Assembly (NCBI GenBank): GCA_026552835.1
Contig: JAPMTY010000038.1
Span: 1-13,500 of the forward strand
From: Candidatus Methanoperedens sp.
GTDB lineage: Archaea; Halobacteriota; Methanosarcinia; Methanosarcinales; Methanoperedenaceae
Length of the DNA stretch: 13,500 bases
Direction: 5' to 3'
The notes below the pieces were generated by a model. The model was not told the origin of the DNA and ran no database searches. It saw only the letters and a list, made by a program, of their open reading frames with translations. Below are positions 1 to 6,821 of the stretch, in pieces. Position 1 is the stretch's first letter. The number at the start of each line of letters is the position of its first letter. The position numbers and the translations under genes were made by a program.

Positions 1-202
1 GGAACTCGTCCATAAGCATCAGTATCGAATCACCGATTTCAAGTTCGGCATGAAATATGGTTTTACCATCCGGGCCGTAAAAAATCCCGCGGACTCTTGC
101 ACCAAACGCCTTTTTGTAAAATTCAATTGCCGACACCGCATCGCGAACAACAAGAGTTGTTGTAAGCGTGTGGAAACCTTCAGGAATGGGTTTAACTTTC
201 AT
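1..202 (-). CDS. VOC-family (glyoxalase/PhnB-like) protein, N-terminal part
   Basis: The reverse strand reads from an ATG at 202 without a stop to the window edge, giving 67 residues. It starts MKVKPIPEGFHTLT, followed by LVVRDAVSAIEFYKKAFGA and later a segment ending IGDSILMLMDEF. This beta-alpha-beta-beta start, with the AIEFYKKAFGA helix, is typical of the vicinal oxygen chelate fold, in particular PhnB/glyoxalase-like proteins of about 130-150 residues. An SD site GGAGGT lies at 207-212, four bases before the start, which fixes the start codon. Members are small cytosolic metal-dependent or metal-free proteins; the substrate cannot be told from the sequence. About half of the protein lies beyond the window. 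It reads the same way as the flavoprotein gene but is separated from it by 196 bp holding an inverted repeat, so it may be a separate unit. Confidence 0.85.
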   Translation of the reverse strand, partial: MKVKPIPEGFHTLTTTLVVRDAVSAIEFYKKAFGARVRGIFYGPDGKTIFHAELEIGDSILMLMDEF

Positions 203-307
203 ATTGACCTCCAATTTATGCTCCCTGAATTAAGGTTGATACTCATCCTATAAAATAGTTTAGGTGTCTCGAATCTCGGAACTTAAAAAAGCGATGTTAA
301 GCAAATT

Positions 308-371
308 CTTTGCGTACTTTGCGCCTTTGCGGTGGAAAATCCTGCACCGCAAAACACGCCAAGAGTACTAA
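308..371. repeat. Imperfect inverted repeat (TTTGCGGTG / CACCGCAAA stem)
   Basis: The left arm TTTGCGGTG (326-334) pairs perfectly with the right arm CACCGCAAA (345-353) across a 10-nt loop. The pairing continues imperfectly outward to GTAC at 314-317 and GTAC at 365-368. The left arm is built of TTTGCG iterations (CTTTGCG, CTTTGCG, CTTTGCG). Motifs of this kind (CTTTGCGxxCTTTGCGCCTTTGCGGTG) occur as dispersed intergenic elements in many genomes; that is recalled knowledge, not a search. The element lies just downstream of the flavoprotein stop and could also act as an RNA hairpin at the end of that transcript. Confidence 0.55.
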
Positions 372-398
372 ATTTTCAATCAGACCTCACACAGCCCC

Positions 399-1028
399 TT
401 ATTCCCTGATTATTCCTGCGACCTCTGCCACGCGCAGGCCGACATGCCTTGCCATCGCAAGACCAATCTCGTCATTTGTGACATCACCCTTCATTCCGGC
501 CTTGGCGCTCCCGCCCATACCGTAGTTATTGCCCACCACGATCATGTTCTGCAAAAGCATCCACTGGAGTATGGAATTTATTGTAAAAAGCTGGCCTCCA
601 TCCCTGCCTCCGCCCACTGCTATGGCGCCACCTACCTTGTTTTTTAAAAGAAATTCGGGACCGCCCGGAATCCCCGGCCTGTCCTGCGGCGTGCCTTTTG
701 CATATCGCAATATGATGCTCCTGTCAAAAAGAGCCTTGAGCTGGGCAGTCACAGAAAGGAAATATACAGGTGAAGCTACGATTATGCCATCTGCTTTTTT
801 CATAGCTTCATAAATTCCCGGCACATCATCATCTTTTATGGCGCAAATTCCTTTTGAGCTTTCAGTACGGCACGCCCCGCAACCGGTGCATGGCTTGATT
901 TTCTTTCCTGAAAGAGCGATTAATTCTGTGTTAGCACCAGATTCAGATGCCGCTTTCAACGCTTCCTGTACAAGTATTTCGGTGTTGCCCTTTGCTCTCG
1001 GGCTGCCCGATATTCCTACAATTTTCAT
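399..1028 (-). CDS. Flavodoxin-fold iron-sulfur-type flavoprotein / NADPH-dependent FMN reductase family
   Basis: A 209-residue cytosolic protein. The N-terminal MKIVGISGSPRAKGNTE (1-17) is the FMN phosphate-binding loop of the flavodoxin-like FMN reductase family, and ASPVYF (85-90) is the second FMN-contact loop. Cysteines 47, 50, 53 and 62 (pattern CX2CX2CX8C) resemble the compact 4Fe-4S motif of archaeal Isf iron-sulfur flavoproteins, which usually have a last spacer of 4-7 residues. Isf-type proteins are homodimers or tetramers that move electrons between FMN and the cluster, with roles in redox and oxidant handling. The ATG at 1028 is supported by AAGGAG (1035-1040). An AT-rich TATA candidate lies around 1079-1090. 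The gene is probably monocistronic, since the upstream permease stop is 80 bp away. The family is certain, the cluster probable, the partner unknown. Confidence 0.88.
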   Translation of the reverse strand: MKIVGISGSPRAKGNTEILVQEALKAASESGANTELIALSGKKIKPCTGCGACRTESSKGICAIKDDDVPGIYEAMKKADGIIVASPVYFLSVTAQLKALFDRSIILRYAKGTPQDRPGIPGGPEFLLKNKVGGAIAVGGGRDGGQLFTINSILQWMLLQNMIVVGNNYGMGGSAKAGMKGDVTNDEIGLAMARHVGLRVAEVAGIIRE

Positions 1029-1108
1029 GATTAACTCCTTTTGCTTTCTTATTTACGATTTTTAACACGATAGTTAAATTAAATATTTAATAATTTCTTC
1101 CAAACATA
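1029..1108 (-). promoter_or_regulatory. Promoter region of the flavoprotein gene
   Basis: On the minus strand an AT-rich block contains the palindrome TTAAATATTTAA (1079-1090), which fits an archaeal TATA box. It sits about 25-30 bp before an expected transcript start near 1055, leaving a short leader with the SD site AAGGAG. Between box and SD, 1061-1078 holds the inverted repeat TTTAAC (6 nt) GTTAAA, a possible operator. Positions 1067-1092 read ACGATAGT, 8 nt, ATATTTAATA on the plus strand, identical in spacing to an element at 2721-2746. Confidence 0.5.
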
Positions 1109-1858
1109 TCAAATCTCGATTTTTGAAAACAGGTAGCTTCCGATTACAAGGAAGAGCGCTGTAACACCTGCAAGCACCCCAAGATCAATACCGAAACCGA
1201 AATGAAGCTGACCCCCAAGAGCGCCTCTTAAGCCGTCGACTCCATAAGTGAGCGGGTTTGCGCTTGCCGCAATGAAAATCGAATTGGGAAGTCCAGCAAG
1301 CGGGAACAGGGCGCCGGAAAGGAAAAAGATGGGCATAACAAGGAAATTCATAATCATCTGGAACCCCTGCATATCTTCAAGGAGCGATGCTATCGCCGTA
1401 CCCATTGCGGTAAAAAGCAAGGCTGTCAGTGCCATTACCAGGAAAGCAACGGGCAGGTACGTGAGATTTGCGGGCCGAAATCCTGCAACGATCGATATAA
1501 TAAAGACTATAATGCCCTGAACTGTCGCAACGGTCGCGCCGCCAAGTGTCCTGCCTATCATGATATTAAGCCGCGATACAGGAGCGACAAGCGTTTCTTT
1601 CAGGAATCCGAACTGCTTATCCCATATGATCTCCATCCCTGAAAAAATTGCTGTAAATAGAATAGTCATGGCAATAACTCCGGGAGCAAGGAAATCAAGA
1701 TAATTTCCCTGGCCTGCTTTCTGGAATACTGGACCAAAGCCGTATCCCAGTGCAAGAAGGAAAAGAACCGGTTGCCCGAGTGAGCCAATTATCCTTGAGC
1801 GTGAACGGATATATCTCTTTATCTGCCTTAGCCAGAGTATGTAAATTGTTCTTATCAT
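1109..1858 (-). CDS. ABC-2 type transporter permease (DrrB-like)
   Basis: A polytopic membrane protein of 249 residues, the usual size for ABC-2 permeases. Counting from a possible GTG at 1870 (253 residues), it has a short cytoplasmic N-terminus with basic residues (IKRYIRSRSR) and six predicted hydrophobic segments. WDKQFGFLKETLVAPVSR follows the second, and NPLTYGVDGLRG near the C-terminus is the ABC-2 permease signature. With the adjacent ATPase it would form an exporter of drug, lipid or polysaccharide type. I prefer the ATG at 1858: it overlaps the ATPase stop as TAATG and has GGAG six to seven bases upstream. The GTG at 1870 would consume that ribosome site. The overlap implies translational coupling. 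The substrate cannot be read from the sequence. Confidence 0.9.
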   Translation of the reverse strand: MIRTIYILWLRQIKRYIRSRSRIIGSLGQPVLFLLALGYGFGPVFQKAGQGNYLDFLAPGVIAMTILFTAIFSGMEIIWDKQFGFLKETLVAPVSRLNIMIGRTLGGATVATVQGIIVFIISIVAGFRPANLTYLPVAFLVMALTALLFTAMGTAIASLLEDMQGFQMIMNFLVMPIFFLSGALFPLAGLPNSIFIAASANPLTYGVDGLRGALGGQLHFGFGIDLGVLAGVTALFLVIGSYLFSKIEI

Positions 1859-2673
1859 TATCTGCTCCACATCTTGCGGTTCATCCGCATCTGGTCAATA
1901 CTTCCTGCTTCTTCCTCGCGTATTTTTTTGCCGGTCAGGGAAAGAAATGCTTCTTCCAGCGATTTTGTACCTGTTTTTGTCTTGAGACCCTCGGGGCTCC
2001 CTTCTGCAACGATTTTCCCCTGGTCTATAATTGCCACACGGTCGGCAACTCGCTCGGCTTCGTCCATATAATGGGTAGTGAAAAATACTGTAATACCCTC
2101 GGTGCCGTTTAAATTTTTCAGGTATTTCCAGATGGAATTGCGCGTCTGTGGGTCAAGTCCGATGGTAGGCTCATCCATGAATAATACTTCCGGGGTATGC
2201 AAAAGTCCTCGTGCTATCTCAAGCCGCCTCTTCATTCCGCCGGAGAAGTGTTTAACAATATCATTTTTCCTGTCCCAGAGTTCTACGAAATTAAGAAGTT
2301 CTTCGATCCTTTTCCCCAATATTTTATCAGGCACCCTGTAAAGCACGCCGTGGAATTCCATGTTCTCGTAAGCGGTAAGCTCGTCATCAAGGCTTGGGTC
2401 CTGGAACACTATTCCAAAAGAGCGCCTCACTGCATCCTGGTTCGTAATCGGGTCGTAACCGTTCACTAGCATTGTCCCGGTAGTGGGGTGAAGAAGAGTT
2501 GTGAGCATCTTTATTGTGGTAGTTTTCCCGGCGCCGTTGGGCCCGAGAAACGCAAAGGTTTCCCCCCGTTTTACTGAAAAGGAAATATCATCTACGGCTG
2601 TAAAGCTGCCGAACTTTTTTGTCAGGTTCCGCACTTCTATCGAGTAATTATCGGTTTTTTCTTTTTGGGGCAT
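1858..2673 (-). CDS. ABC transporter ATP-binding protein (DrrA/CcmA-like)
   Basis: A 271-residue ATPase starting MPQKEKTDNYS. Walker A GPNGAGKTT is at 44-52, the Q-loop Gln at 91, the signature FSGGM at 143-147, Walker B VLFMDEP at 163-169, the D-loop GLDP just after it and the H-loop His at 201 (THYMDEAE). The GIVFQDPSLDDELTAYEN stretch and FSGGMKRRLEIARG are typical of the daunorubicin-resistance (DrrA) and CcmA class. These ATPases power an ABC-2 permease, here the gene directly downstream. A frame-open extension to 2898 is rejected: it has no family similarity and would cover the divergent promoter region and the methyltransferase start. Only a weak GAG precedes the ATG at 2673, and an AT-rich TATA candidate about 30 bp upstream suggests a nearly leaderless transcript. 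Confidence 0.92.
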   Translation of the reverse strand: MPQKEKTDNYSIEVRNLTKKFGSFTAVDDISFSVKRGETFAFLGPNGAGKTTTIKMLTTLLHPTTGTMLVNGYDPITNQDAVRRSFGIVFQDPSLDDELTAYENMEFHGVLYRVPDKILGKRIEELLNFVELWDRKNDIVKHFSGGMKRRLEIARGLLHTPEVLFMDEPTIGLDPQTRNSIWKYLKNLNGTEGITVFFTTHYMDEAERVADRVAIIDQGKIVAEGSPEGLKTKTGTKSLEEAFLSLTGKKIREEEAGSIDQMRMNRKMWSR

Positions 2674-2786
2674 AGCAATCTCAATAATGTTAGATAAATT
2701 AATATATTGAATCGAACCATACGATAGTCTACTCACATATTTAATAGTTTGTGCGAAAAATTCGCAAGAAAGAGGCAAGACGTAAT
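2674..2786. promoter_or_regulatory. Divergent promoter region between exporter and methyltransferase operons
   Basis: This 113-bp stretch separates divergent starts at 2673 (minus) and 2787 (plus). Plus-strand ATTTAATA (2739-2746) fits an archaeal TATA box; a start about 25 bp downstream (near 2768) would give a short leader with AGAGG at 2771-2775. Minus-strand ATATATTAATTTA, around 2693-2708, fits a TATA box for the ATPase gene. ACGATAGT at 2721-2728 lies 10 bp before the plus-strand box, and ATCG/CGAT (2711-2714, 2722-2725) form a small inverted repeat. The Lrp-type regulator encoded downstream is the natural candidate to bind here, by inference only. Confidence 0.5.
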
Positions 2787-3764
2787 ATGGCAAAAATGTG
2801 GACATCGAATGAAGAGTTTGATTTTGAAACTGCAAGAGACTATGCAAGCAAACTTGTATTGCTGGCCTGCGCCCAGCGGGCAGGAATATTTGAAGCACTC
2901 TCGGAGGAAAAGGATATAGCAGCCCTGAAGAAAGTGCTCAATGCCGACGAGAGGGCACTGTTTATCGTGCTTGAGGCGCTTTGCGCTCTGGGATATGTCC
3001 GTAAGAGGCTGGACAGGTATATCATAGCTGACAAAGCGCGGTCATTTTTCCTTGAGCGCGGTGAGGATTATGTTGGAGGGTCTCTTCCCCATTTTCTCGA
3101 TATAATGGAAGCATGGCTTAAGCTTCCCGGAATTATCAAAGGGGCAAAGCCTGAAAGGGCAGAGCGTGATGTTGCGGCTTTCATGAACGCCATGGCATCA
3201 AGGCCTGATGAAGTCGTAGAGGAGACCGTAAAGCACTGCCTTAAAAGGATGAAAAATGCGAAAAACGTGCTTGACCTGGGGGGCGGGCCTGGCAAGTACT
3301 CAAAAGCTTTTGTCAACAGAGGCTTGAACGCAGTTCTTTATGATTTGCCGGATACAATTGATTACGTCAAGACCCGGTTCGGACTGGAGGATGTCGGGAA
3401 CCTGACTCTCAGGAAGGGGGATTTCACAAACGAGTTCGTGAATGAATTCGCAGGTGAGTCATTTGACATTGTTTTTATGGGTAATATCTGCCATATCTAT
3501 TCAGAAAAGGAGAACAGGAAGCTCGTAAAGCGCGTAAGTAATATATTGAGAAGAGGCGGAATGATCGCCATCGAGGACATGGTGCGGGGACGAAGCCCCA
3601 TGGCAGAAATGTTTGCCGTGAATATGCTGGCAAACACGGAAGAAGGAAGCACGTACACTGAAGCACAATACAGGGAATGGCTCACAGATGCCGGGTTTCG
3701 CAAAATCGAAATAACCGACCTTGCCGAAAAGAGTAACCAGCTTATCACGGCCTTTTTGGGGTAA
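2787..3764 (+). CDS. SAM-dependent methyltransferase, winged-helix dimerisation plus Rossmann domain (O-methyltransferase 2-like)
   Basis: A 325-residue cytosolic protein. Residues about 15-90 form the helical/winged-helix dimerisation domain seen in plant-type and antibiotic O-methyltransferases (LVLLACAQRAGIFEAL, then ADERALFIVLEALCALGYV). The C-terminal half is a class I methyltransferase: SAM motif I VLDLGGGPG at about 161-169, the acidic residue after strand 2 in YDLPDTI, and IAIEDM for motif VI. The family (COG2813/PF00891 neighbourhood) methylates hydroxyl groups or other small-molecule positions; the substrate is not visible. The ATG at 2787 is chosen over a GTG at 2751 because the TATA box at 2739-2746 predicts a transcript start after 2751. 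It is the first gene of an operon with an Lrp regulator and an ABC-2 exporter, so the methylated compound may be what is exported. Confidence 0.87.
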   Translation: MAKMWTSNEEFDFETARDYASKLVLLACAQRAGIFEALSEEKDIAALKKVLNADERALFIVLEALCALGYVRKRLDRYIIADKARSFFLERGEDYVGGSLPHFLDIMEAWLKLPGIIKGAKPERAERDVAAFMNAMASRPDEVVEETVKHCLKRMKNAKNVLDLGGGPGKYSKAFVNRGLNAVLYDLPDTIDYVKTRFGLEDVGNLTLRKGDFTNEFVNEFAGESFDIVFMGNICHIYSEKENRKLVKRVSNILRRGGMIAIEDMVRGRSPMAEMFAVNMLANTEEGSTYTEAQYREWLTDAGFRKIEITDLAEKSNQLITAFLG

Positions 3765-3767
3765 AAT

Positions 3768-4223
3768 ATGGACGAGACAGACAAGAAGATAATTGAACTG
3801 TTACAGCAGGATGGCAGATTGGAGGATGTGGAAATAGCCAGAAAAATCGGGATATCGCATGATACTGTCAAGCGAAGAAGAAATAAACTCGAAGATGCCG
3901 GTTACATTAAAATCCAGGCTAATATCAATCCACGAAAGCTCGGATATACAAATGTCTTTATTTTAGGAATAACACTCGCTCCCGGAAAAGATGTAAGAAA
4001 AATTGCAGAAAAACTTGCTTCCAAGAAAGAGTTCTTTTTTGTAGCGCTTTCCCTGGGCCCTACTCATTCCATAGTAGCTTCATGCTTTGCCCAGGACCAG
4101 ATAATTCTCAATAAACTGGTTGAAGAATTACGAACATGGAAAGAGATTGAAAAAATCGAGACCAATATCATTTACGAAGTTTTGAAATCGGGATACCATG
4201 ACATTCCTGTTGTAACTTTATAA
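3768..4223 (+). CDS. Lrp/AsnC family transcriptional regulator
   Basis: A 151-residue DNA-binding protein. Residues 1-60 are an AsnC-type helix-turn-helix: DETDKKIIELLQQDGR, then IARKIGISHDTVKRRRNKLEDAGYI. Residues about 62-145 form the ligand-binding RAM domain (LGYTNVFILGITLAPGKDV onward, ending KIETNIIYEVLKSG). Length and layout match full-size Lrp proteins, which act as dimers to octamers and respond to amino acids or other small molecules. The gene begins only 3 bases after the methyltransferase stop and is followed 16 bases later by an ABC ATPase, so it is cotranscribed and may regulate its own operon through the divergent promoter region. The recognition helix carries SHDTVKRRR. The effector is unknown. 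Confidence 0.93.
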   Translation: MDETDKKIIELLQQDGRLEDVEIARKIGISHDTVKRRRNKLEDAGYIKIQANINPRKLGYTNVFILGITLAPGKDVRKIAEKLASKKEFFFVALSLGPTHSIVASCFAQDQIILNKLVEELRTWKEIEKIETNIIYEVLKSGYHDIPVVTL

Positions 4224-4239
4224 ACATAAGATTTAAAAT

Positions 4240-5235
4240 ATGACTATTGCAATTGAAGTCAAAGAGCTTGTTAAGGTTTATAGCGGCAAGGTCAGGGCTT
4301 TGGATGGTGTTAATCTAAAAGTTAAAGCCGGAGATGTTTTTGCACTGTTAGGCCCTAATGGTTCAGGAAAGACTACATTGATGCGGATTTTGACTACCCA
4401 ATTCAAACCTACTTCTGGTGAAGCATCCGTTTTCGGATTCGATGTTGCCAAAAGGGATGCCGAAGTCAGGAAAGTTATCAGCTACGTTCCCCAGGAGATG
4501 AGCGTCTGGACTGATATCAGCGGTTTTGAGAATCTTCTCATATACGCCAAAATTTATGGGCTTCCGTCAAGAGACAGGAATATGGTTATTCGGGATGCAC
4601 TGAAAGGTATGGGCCTGGATACGGTTGCGGACAACCTTGTCAAGACATACTCCGGAGGCATGATCCGGAGGCTTGAGATGGCATGCGCCATGCTTATAAG
4701 ACCTAAGATTTTATTTCTGGATGAACCTACATTGGGTCTTGATCCTACTGCCAGAAAGGCTGTCTGGGAGAAGCTGACATCTTTTAAGAAGGAATATGAT
4801 ACAACAGTATTTTTTAACACACATTACATGGACGAGGCTGACCTTTATTCTGATGAGATAGCTATAATCGATAGAGGCAAAATGGTCAAGTTCGGTACGG
4901 CTGATGAACTTAAACATTCCATCAGGAGAGATGTCGTTCAATTCAGTTTAAACAACCATATTGATGAGAGTGTTTCAAAGAGAATCAAGGATTTAGATTT
5001 TGTCAGCGACGTTATTATTTCTAATTCTGAGCTCAGTGTAGTTGTTACGGATGCAGAGACCGCATTGCCTATCGTTATGGAGATCCTGAGAAACGAAGGC
5101 ATATCTATATATAAAATATCTATGACCAGACCGACCCTGGATGATGTTTTCTTAAAATATGCAGGGGCTATTTCCCTGGAGAGCGGCGGTATTCGCGAGA
5201 TAAAGCAGATAAGAAGCATGAGCGGGAAGGGATAA
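4240..5235 (+). CDS. ABC transporter ATP-binding protein (DrrA/CcmA-like), second system
   Basis: A 331-residue ATPase. Walker A GPNGSGKTT is at 38-46, the Q-loop Gln at 85, the signature YSGGM at 137-141, Walker B ILFLDEP at 157-163, the D-loop GLDP next to it and the H-loop His at 195 (THYMDEAD). Residues about 230-315 form a C-terminal extension (SLNNHIDESVSKRIKD, later MTRPTLDDVFLKYAG), as in DrrA-type proteins, where it contributes to assembly with the permease. The signature has Tyr in place of the usual Leu, a common variation in this class. It is the third gene of the methyltransferase operon and is followed after 2 bases by its permease. Motifs align with the minus-strand ATPase at 1858-2673 but differ throughout, so this is not a recent copy. 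Confidence 0.93.
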   Translation: MTIAIEVKELVKVYSGKVRALDGVNLKVKAGDVFALLGPNGSGKTTLMRILTTQFKPTSGEASVFGFDVAKRDAEVRKVISYVPQEMSVWTDISGFENLLIYAKIYGLPSRDRNMVIRDALKGMGLDTVADNLVKTYSGGMIRRLEMACAMLIRPKILFLDEPTLGLDPTARKAVWEKLTSFKKEYDTTVFFNTHYMDEADLYSDEIAIIDRGKMVKFGTADELKHSIRRDVVQFSLNNHIDESVSKRIKDLDFVSDVIISNSELSVVVTDAETALPIVMEILRNEGISIYKISMTRPTLDDVFLKYAGAISLESGGIREIKQIRSMSGKG

Positions 5236-5237
5236 AT

Positions 5238-6008
5238 TTGACAATGATGGATACTCTCAGGGAAATGTTTGCTATGATAGAACTTGAGCTTCGAAGGCTC
5301 AGTCATGACAGAACCGAATTATACACCAGGGCAATACAACCGATTTTATGGTTAGCTGTTTATGGAACTGTCATGAGCCATGTTAAGGCTATACCTACTG
5401 ATGGGATACCTTACCTGGATTATATTACTCCTGGCATTTTGCTGCAATCTACCATATTTGTCTCGGTCTTTTATGGCTTAACCATCGTTTGGGAGAGAGA
5501 AACAGGTATCCTGAAAAAGCTTCTTGTAGCTCCTGCTTCCAGATATGCCACTGTTATAGGGAGGTCAATAGCTTCGGGCGTGAGGGCGATTTTCCAGGTC
5601 CTCATAATTATACCGGTGGCACTGCTTATCGGAGTTGATTTTATATTTAATCCTCTATATTTCCTTATGGCGATTTTAATAATATTTTTTGTTTCGGGCG
5701 GTTTTGCAGCCATCTCTATACTAATAGCATCTTTAATGAAAACAAGAGAGAGGTTCATGGGCATAGGCCAAGCTCTTATCATGCCTCTTTTCTTTGTCAG
5801 TAATTCATTATATCCGATCAATTTGATGCCCACGGTCTTACAATACTTCGCGTTTTTTAATCCCTTGACTTACGCGGTGGATGCTGTGAGAGGCCTGATG
5901 ATAACCGGGGACATTAGCAATCTTGTGCCTGATATTGCGGCCATTGCAATTTTCGATATAATAATGTTTGCAGTGGCTTCGATAAGCTTCAGCAAAATAA
6001 TAGAATAG
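5238..6008 (+). CDS. ABC-2 type transporter permease, second system
   Basis: A 256-residue membrane protein with six predicted transmembrane stretches. WERETGILKKLLVAPASR lies after the second, and NPLTYAVDAVRG is the ABC-2 signature near residues 210-222. Its layout matches the other permease in the window (1109-1858). It pairs with the ATPase 2 bases upstream as an exporter. The start is uncertain: TTG at 5238 lies 6 bases behind AAGGG (5227-5231), a good spacing, while ATG at 5244 or 5247 would be farther away. No hairpin or T-run follows the stop directly. It is the last gene of the operon; the following gene has its own TATA box. Confidence 0.9.
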   Translation: MTMMDTLREMFAMIELELRRLSHDRTELYTRAIQPILWLAVYGTVMSHVKAIPTDGIPYLDYITPGILLQSTIFVSVFYGLTIVWERETGILKKLLVAPASRYATVIGRSIASGVRAIFQVLIIIPVALLIGVDFIFNPLYFLMAILIIFFVSGGFAAISILIASLMKTRERFMGIGQALIMPLFFVSNSLYPINLMPTVLQYFAFFNPLTYAVDAVRGLMITGDISNLVPDIAAIAIFDIIMFAVASISFSKIIE

Positions 6009-6044
6009 CCTGTATGTGATCAATAGTACCATTCTTTGGAAAAA

Positions 6045-6054
6045 GATATAAAAT
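6045..6054 (+). promoter_or_regulatory. TATA box of the first membrane regulator gene
   Basis: GATATAAAAT is preceded by the purine-rich GGAAAAA, fitting a TATA box with a BRE element. The ATG at 6068 lies about 20 bp downstream and ATG at 6071 or 6080 slightly farther, with no SD site between, so the transcript is probably leaderless or nearly so. Confidence 0.5.
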
Positions 6055-6067
6055 TCAATAACATTTA

Positions 6068-6601
6068 ATGATGGTTCAAATGAAACTCAAATTAAATACC
6101 GGAAAGCATAATATTTTGATTGCGGTTATTGTTTTGATCATCTCAGTCCTTTTGCTTATCAGCAGGCTCTTGGCGACAGGCCCTGTTCAGCTCGTTCTTG
6201 AGAACGGCCAGGCAGTCCCGATAGAAGGGGTCTCGTATTTTTCACTGAATGAGGTGCTGCTCCTGATAATTACTGCGTGGTTTGGAGGTATGTCATTCCT
6301 TTATATATTCCTGCTCTCAAATGAAAGCGAAGCGTCCCCATTAAAAGAGAATACAGCAGCAGAAACTAAAACACCATCAGAAAATAAAAGTGCAGCCATG
6401 CTGGCAGCCAATCTGCTTGATGGTGATGAGAAGATATTGTTACAGAAAATCATCGATGGCGGTACGATATTACAAAGGGAACTTATATTAACGACTGGCT
6501 TTTCGGAGCCAAAAGTGAGCAGGCTTCTTGATAAACTTGAGAGAAGAGGATTGATAATACGCCAGAGGAATGGGATGGGAAACAGGGTATTGATAAAATA
6601 G
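6068..6601 (+). CDS. Membrane-anchored winged-helix transcriptional regulator, two transmembrane segments
   Basis: A 177-residue protein. Hydrophobic segments at about 15-35 and 62-83 bracket a short loop of about 25 residues; with a cytoplasmic N-terminus the loop faces outward. A polar linker (about 86-110) leads to a winged helix at about 115-177: DGDEKILLQKIIDGG, LILTTGFSEPKVSRLLDKLERRGLIIRQR, then a short wing. The layout matches predicted membrane-associated archaeal regulators (COG2512-like). Such proteins are thought to sense membrane or surface state and act on nearby genes without a partner kinase; that role is inference. ATG at 6068 is taken; 6071 and 6080 are also possible. The next gene is another membrane wHTH protein of different topology. 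Confidence 0.82.
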   Translation: MMVQMKLKLNTGKHNILIAVIVLIISVLLLISRLLATGPVQLVLENGQAVPIEGVSYFSLNEVLLLIITAWFGGMSFLYIFLLSNESEASPLKENTAAETKTPSENKSAAMLAANLLDGDEKILLQKIIDGGTILQRELILTTGFSEPKVSRLLDKLERRGLIIRQRNGMGNRVLIK

Positions 6602-6817
6602 GATAACTATGGGTGATTTCATTTTTTCGAAACTGATTTCAAGAAAATTTCAGGGAATTCATATATGGTCTTTCATCCTGTGACGGACTATGAACCGGAA
6701 AGCTTTTGAATTGTGTTTATTAAATTACTGATGATTAATGTTTGAGCTTTAAATGGAGAGAGGTATGAGAAAAATGGGGCCTTTATGTTTTGATAAGCAT
6801 ATCTTGTATTTATCAGT
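6602..6817 (+). promoter_or_regulatory. Leader region before the second membrane regulator
   Basis: TTTATTAAAT (6716-6725) is a reasonable TATA box with a start expected near 6745. A second AT-rich block, TTTAAAT, lies at 6748-6754. GGAGAGAGGT (6755-6764) is a strong SD-like stretch directly before an ATG at 6765 that opens a very short frame ending on the next gene's start. The first 100 bases after 6602 hold no feature I can support. Confidence 0.4.
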
Positions 6818-6821
6818 ATGA
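6765..6821 (+). CDS. Possible 18-codon leader peptide overlapping the regulator start
   Basis: The frame reads MRKMGPLCFDKHILYLSV and stops with a TGA that overlaps the ATG of the next gene (ATGA at 6818-6821). A purine-rich GGAGAGAGGT immediately precedes its ATG, while the downstream gene has no SD of its own. This pattern would allow translation of the regulator by coupling. It has no recognisable family. A chance short frame is a real alternative, and a transcript start at the TATA-like block at 6748-6754 would exclude it. Confidence 0.3.
   Translation: MRKMGPLCFDKHILYLSV

Noticed and set aside
2751..2786. GTG start of the methyltransferase at 2751
   Set aside because: The likely TATA box at 2739-2746 puts the transcript start after this codon, and the extra residues are a basic stretch absent from the family core.
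2674..2898. Upstream extension of the minus-strand ATPase (75 extra codons)
   Set aside because: The extension has no ATPase-family similarity, covers the divergent promoter region and overlaps the methyltransferase start; the ATPase fold begins at the ATG at 2673.
6609..6683. 24-codon frame after the first membrane regulator
   Set aside because: No SD, no promoter of its own and no recognisable feature; likely chance.
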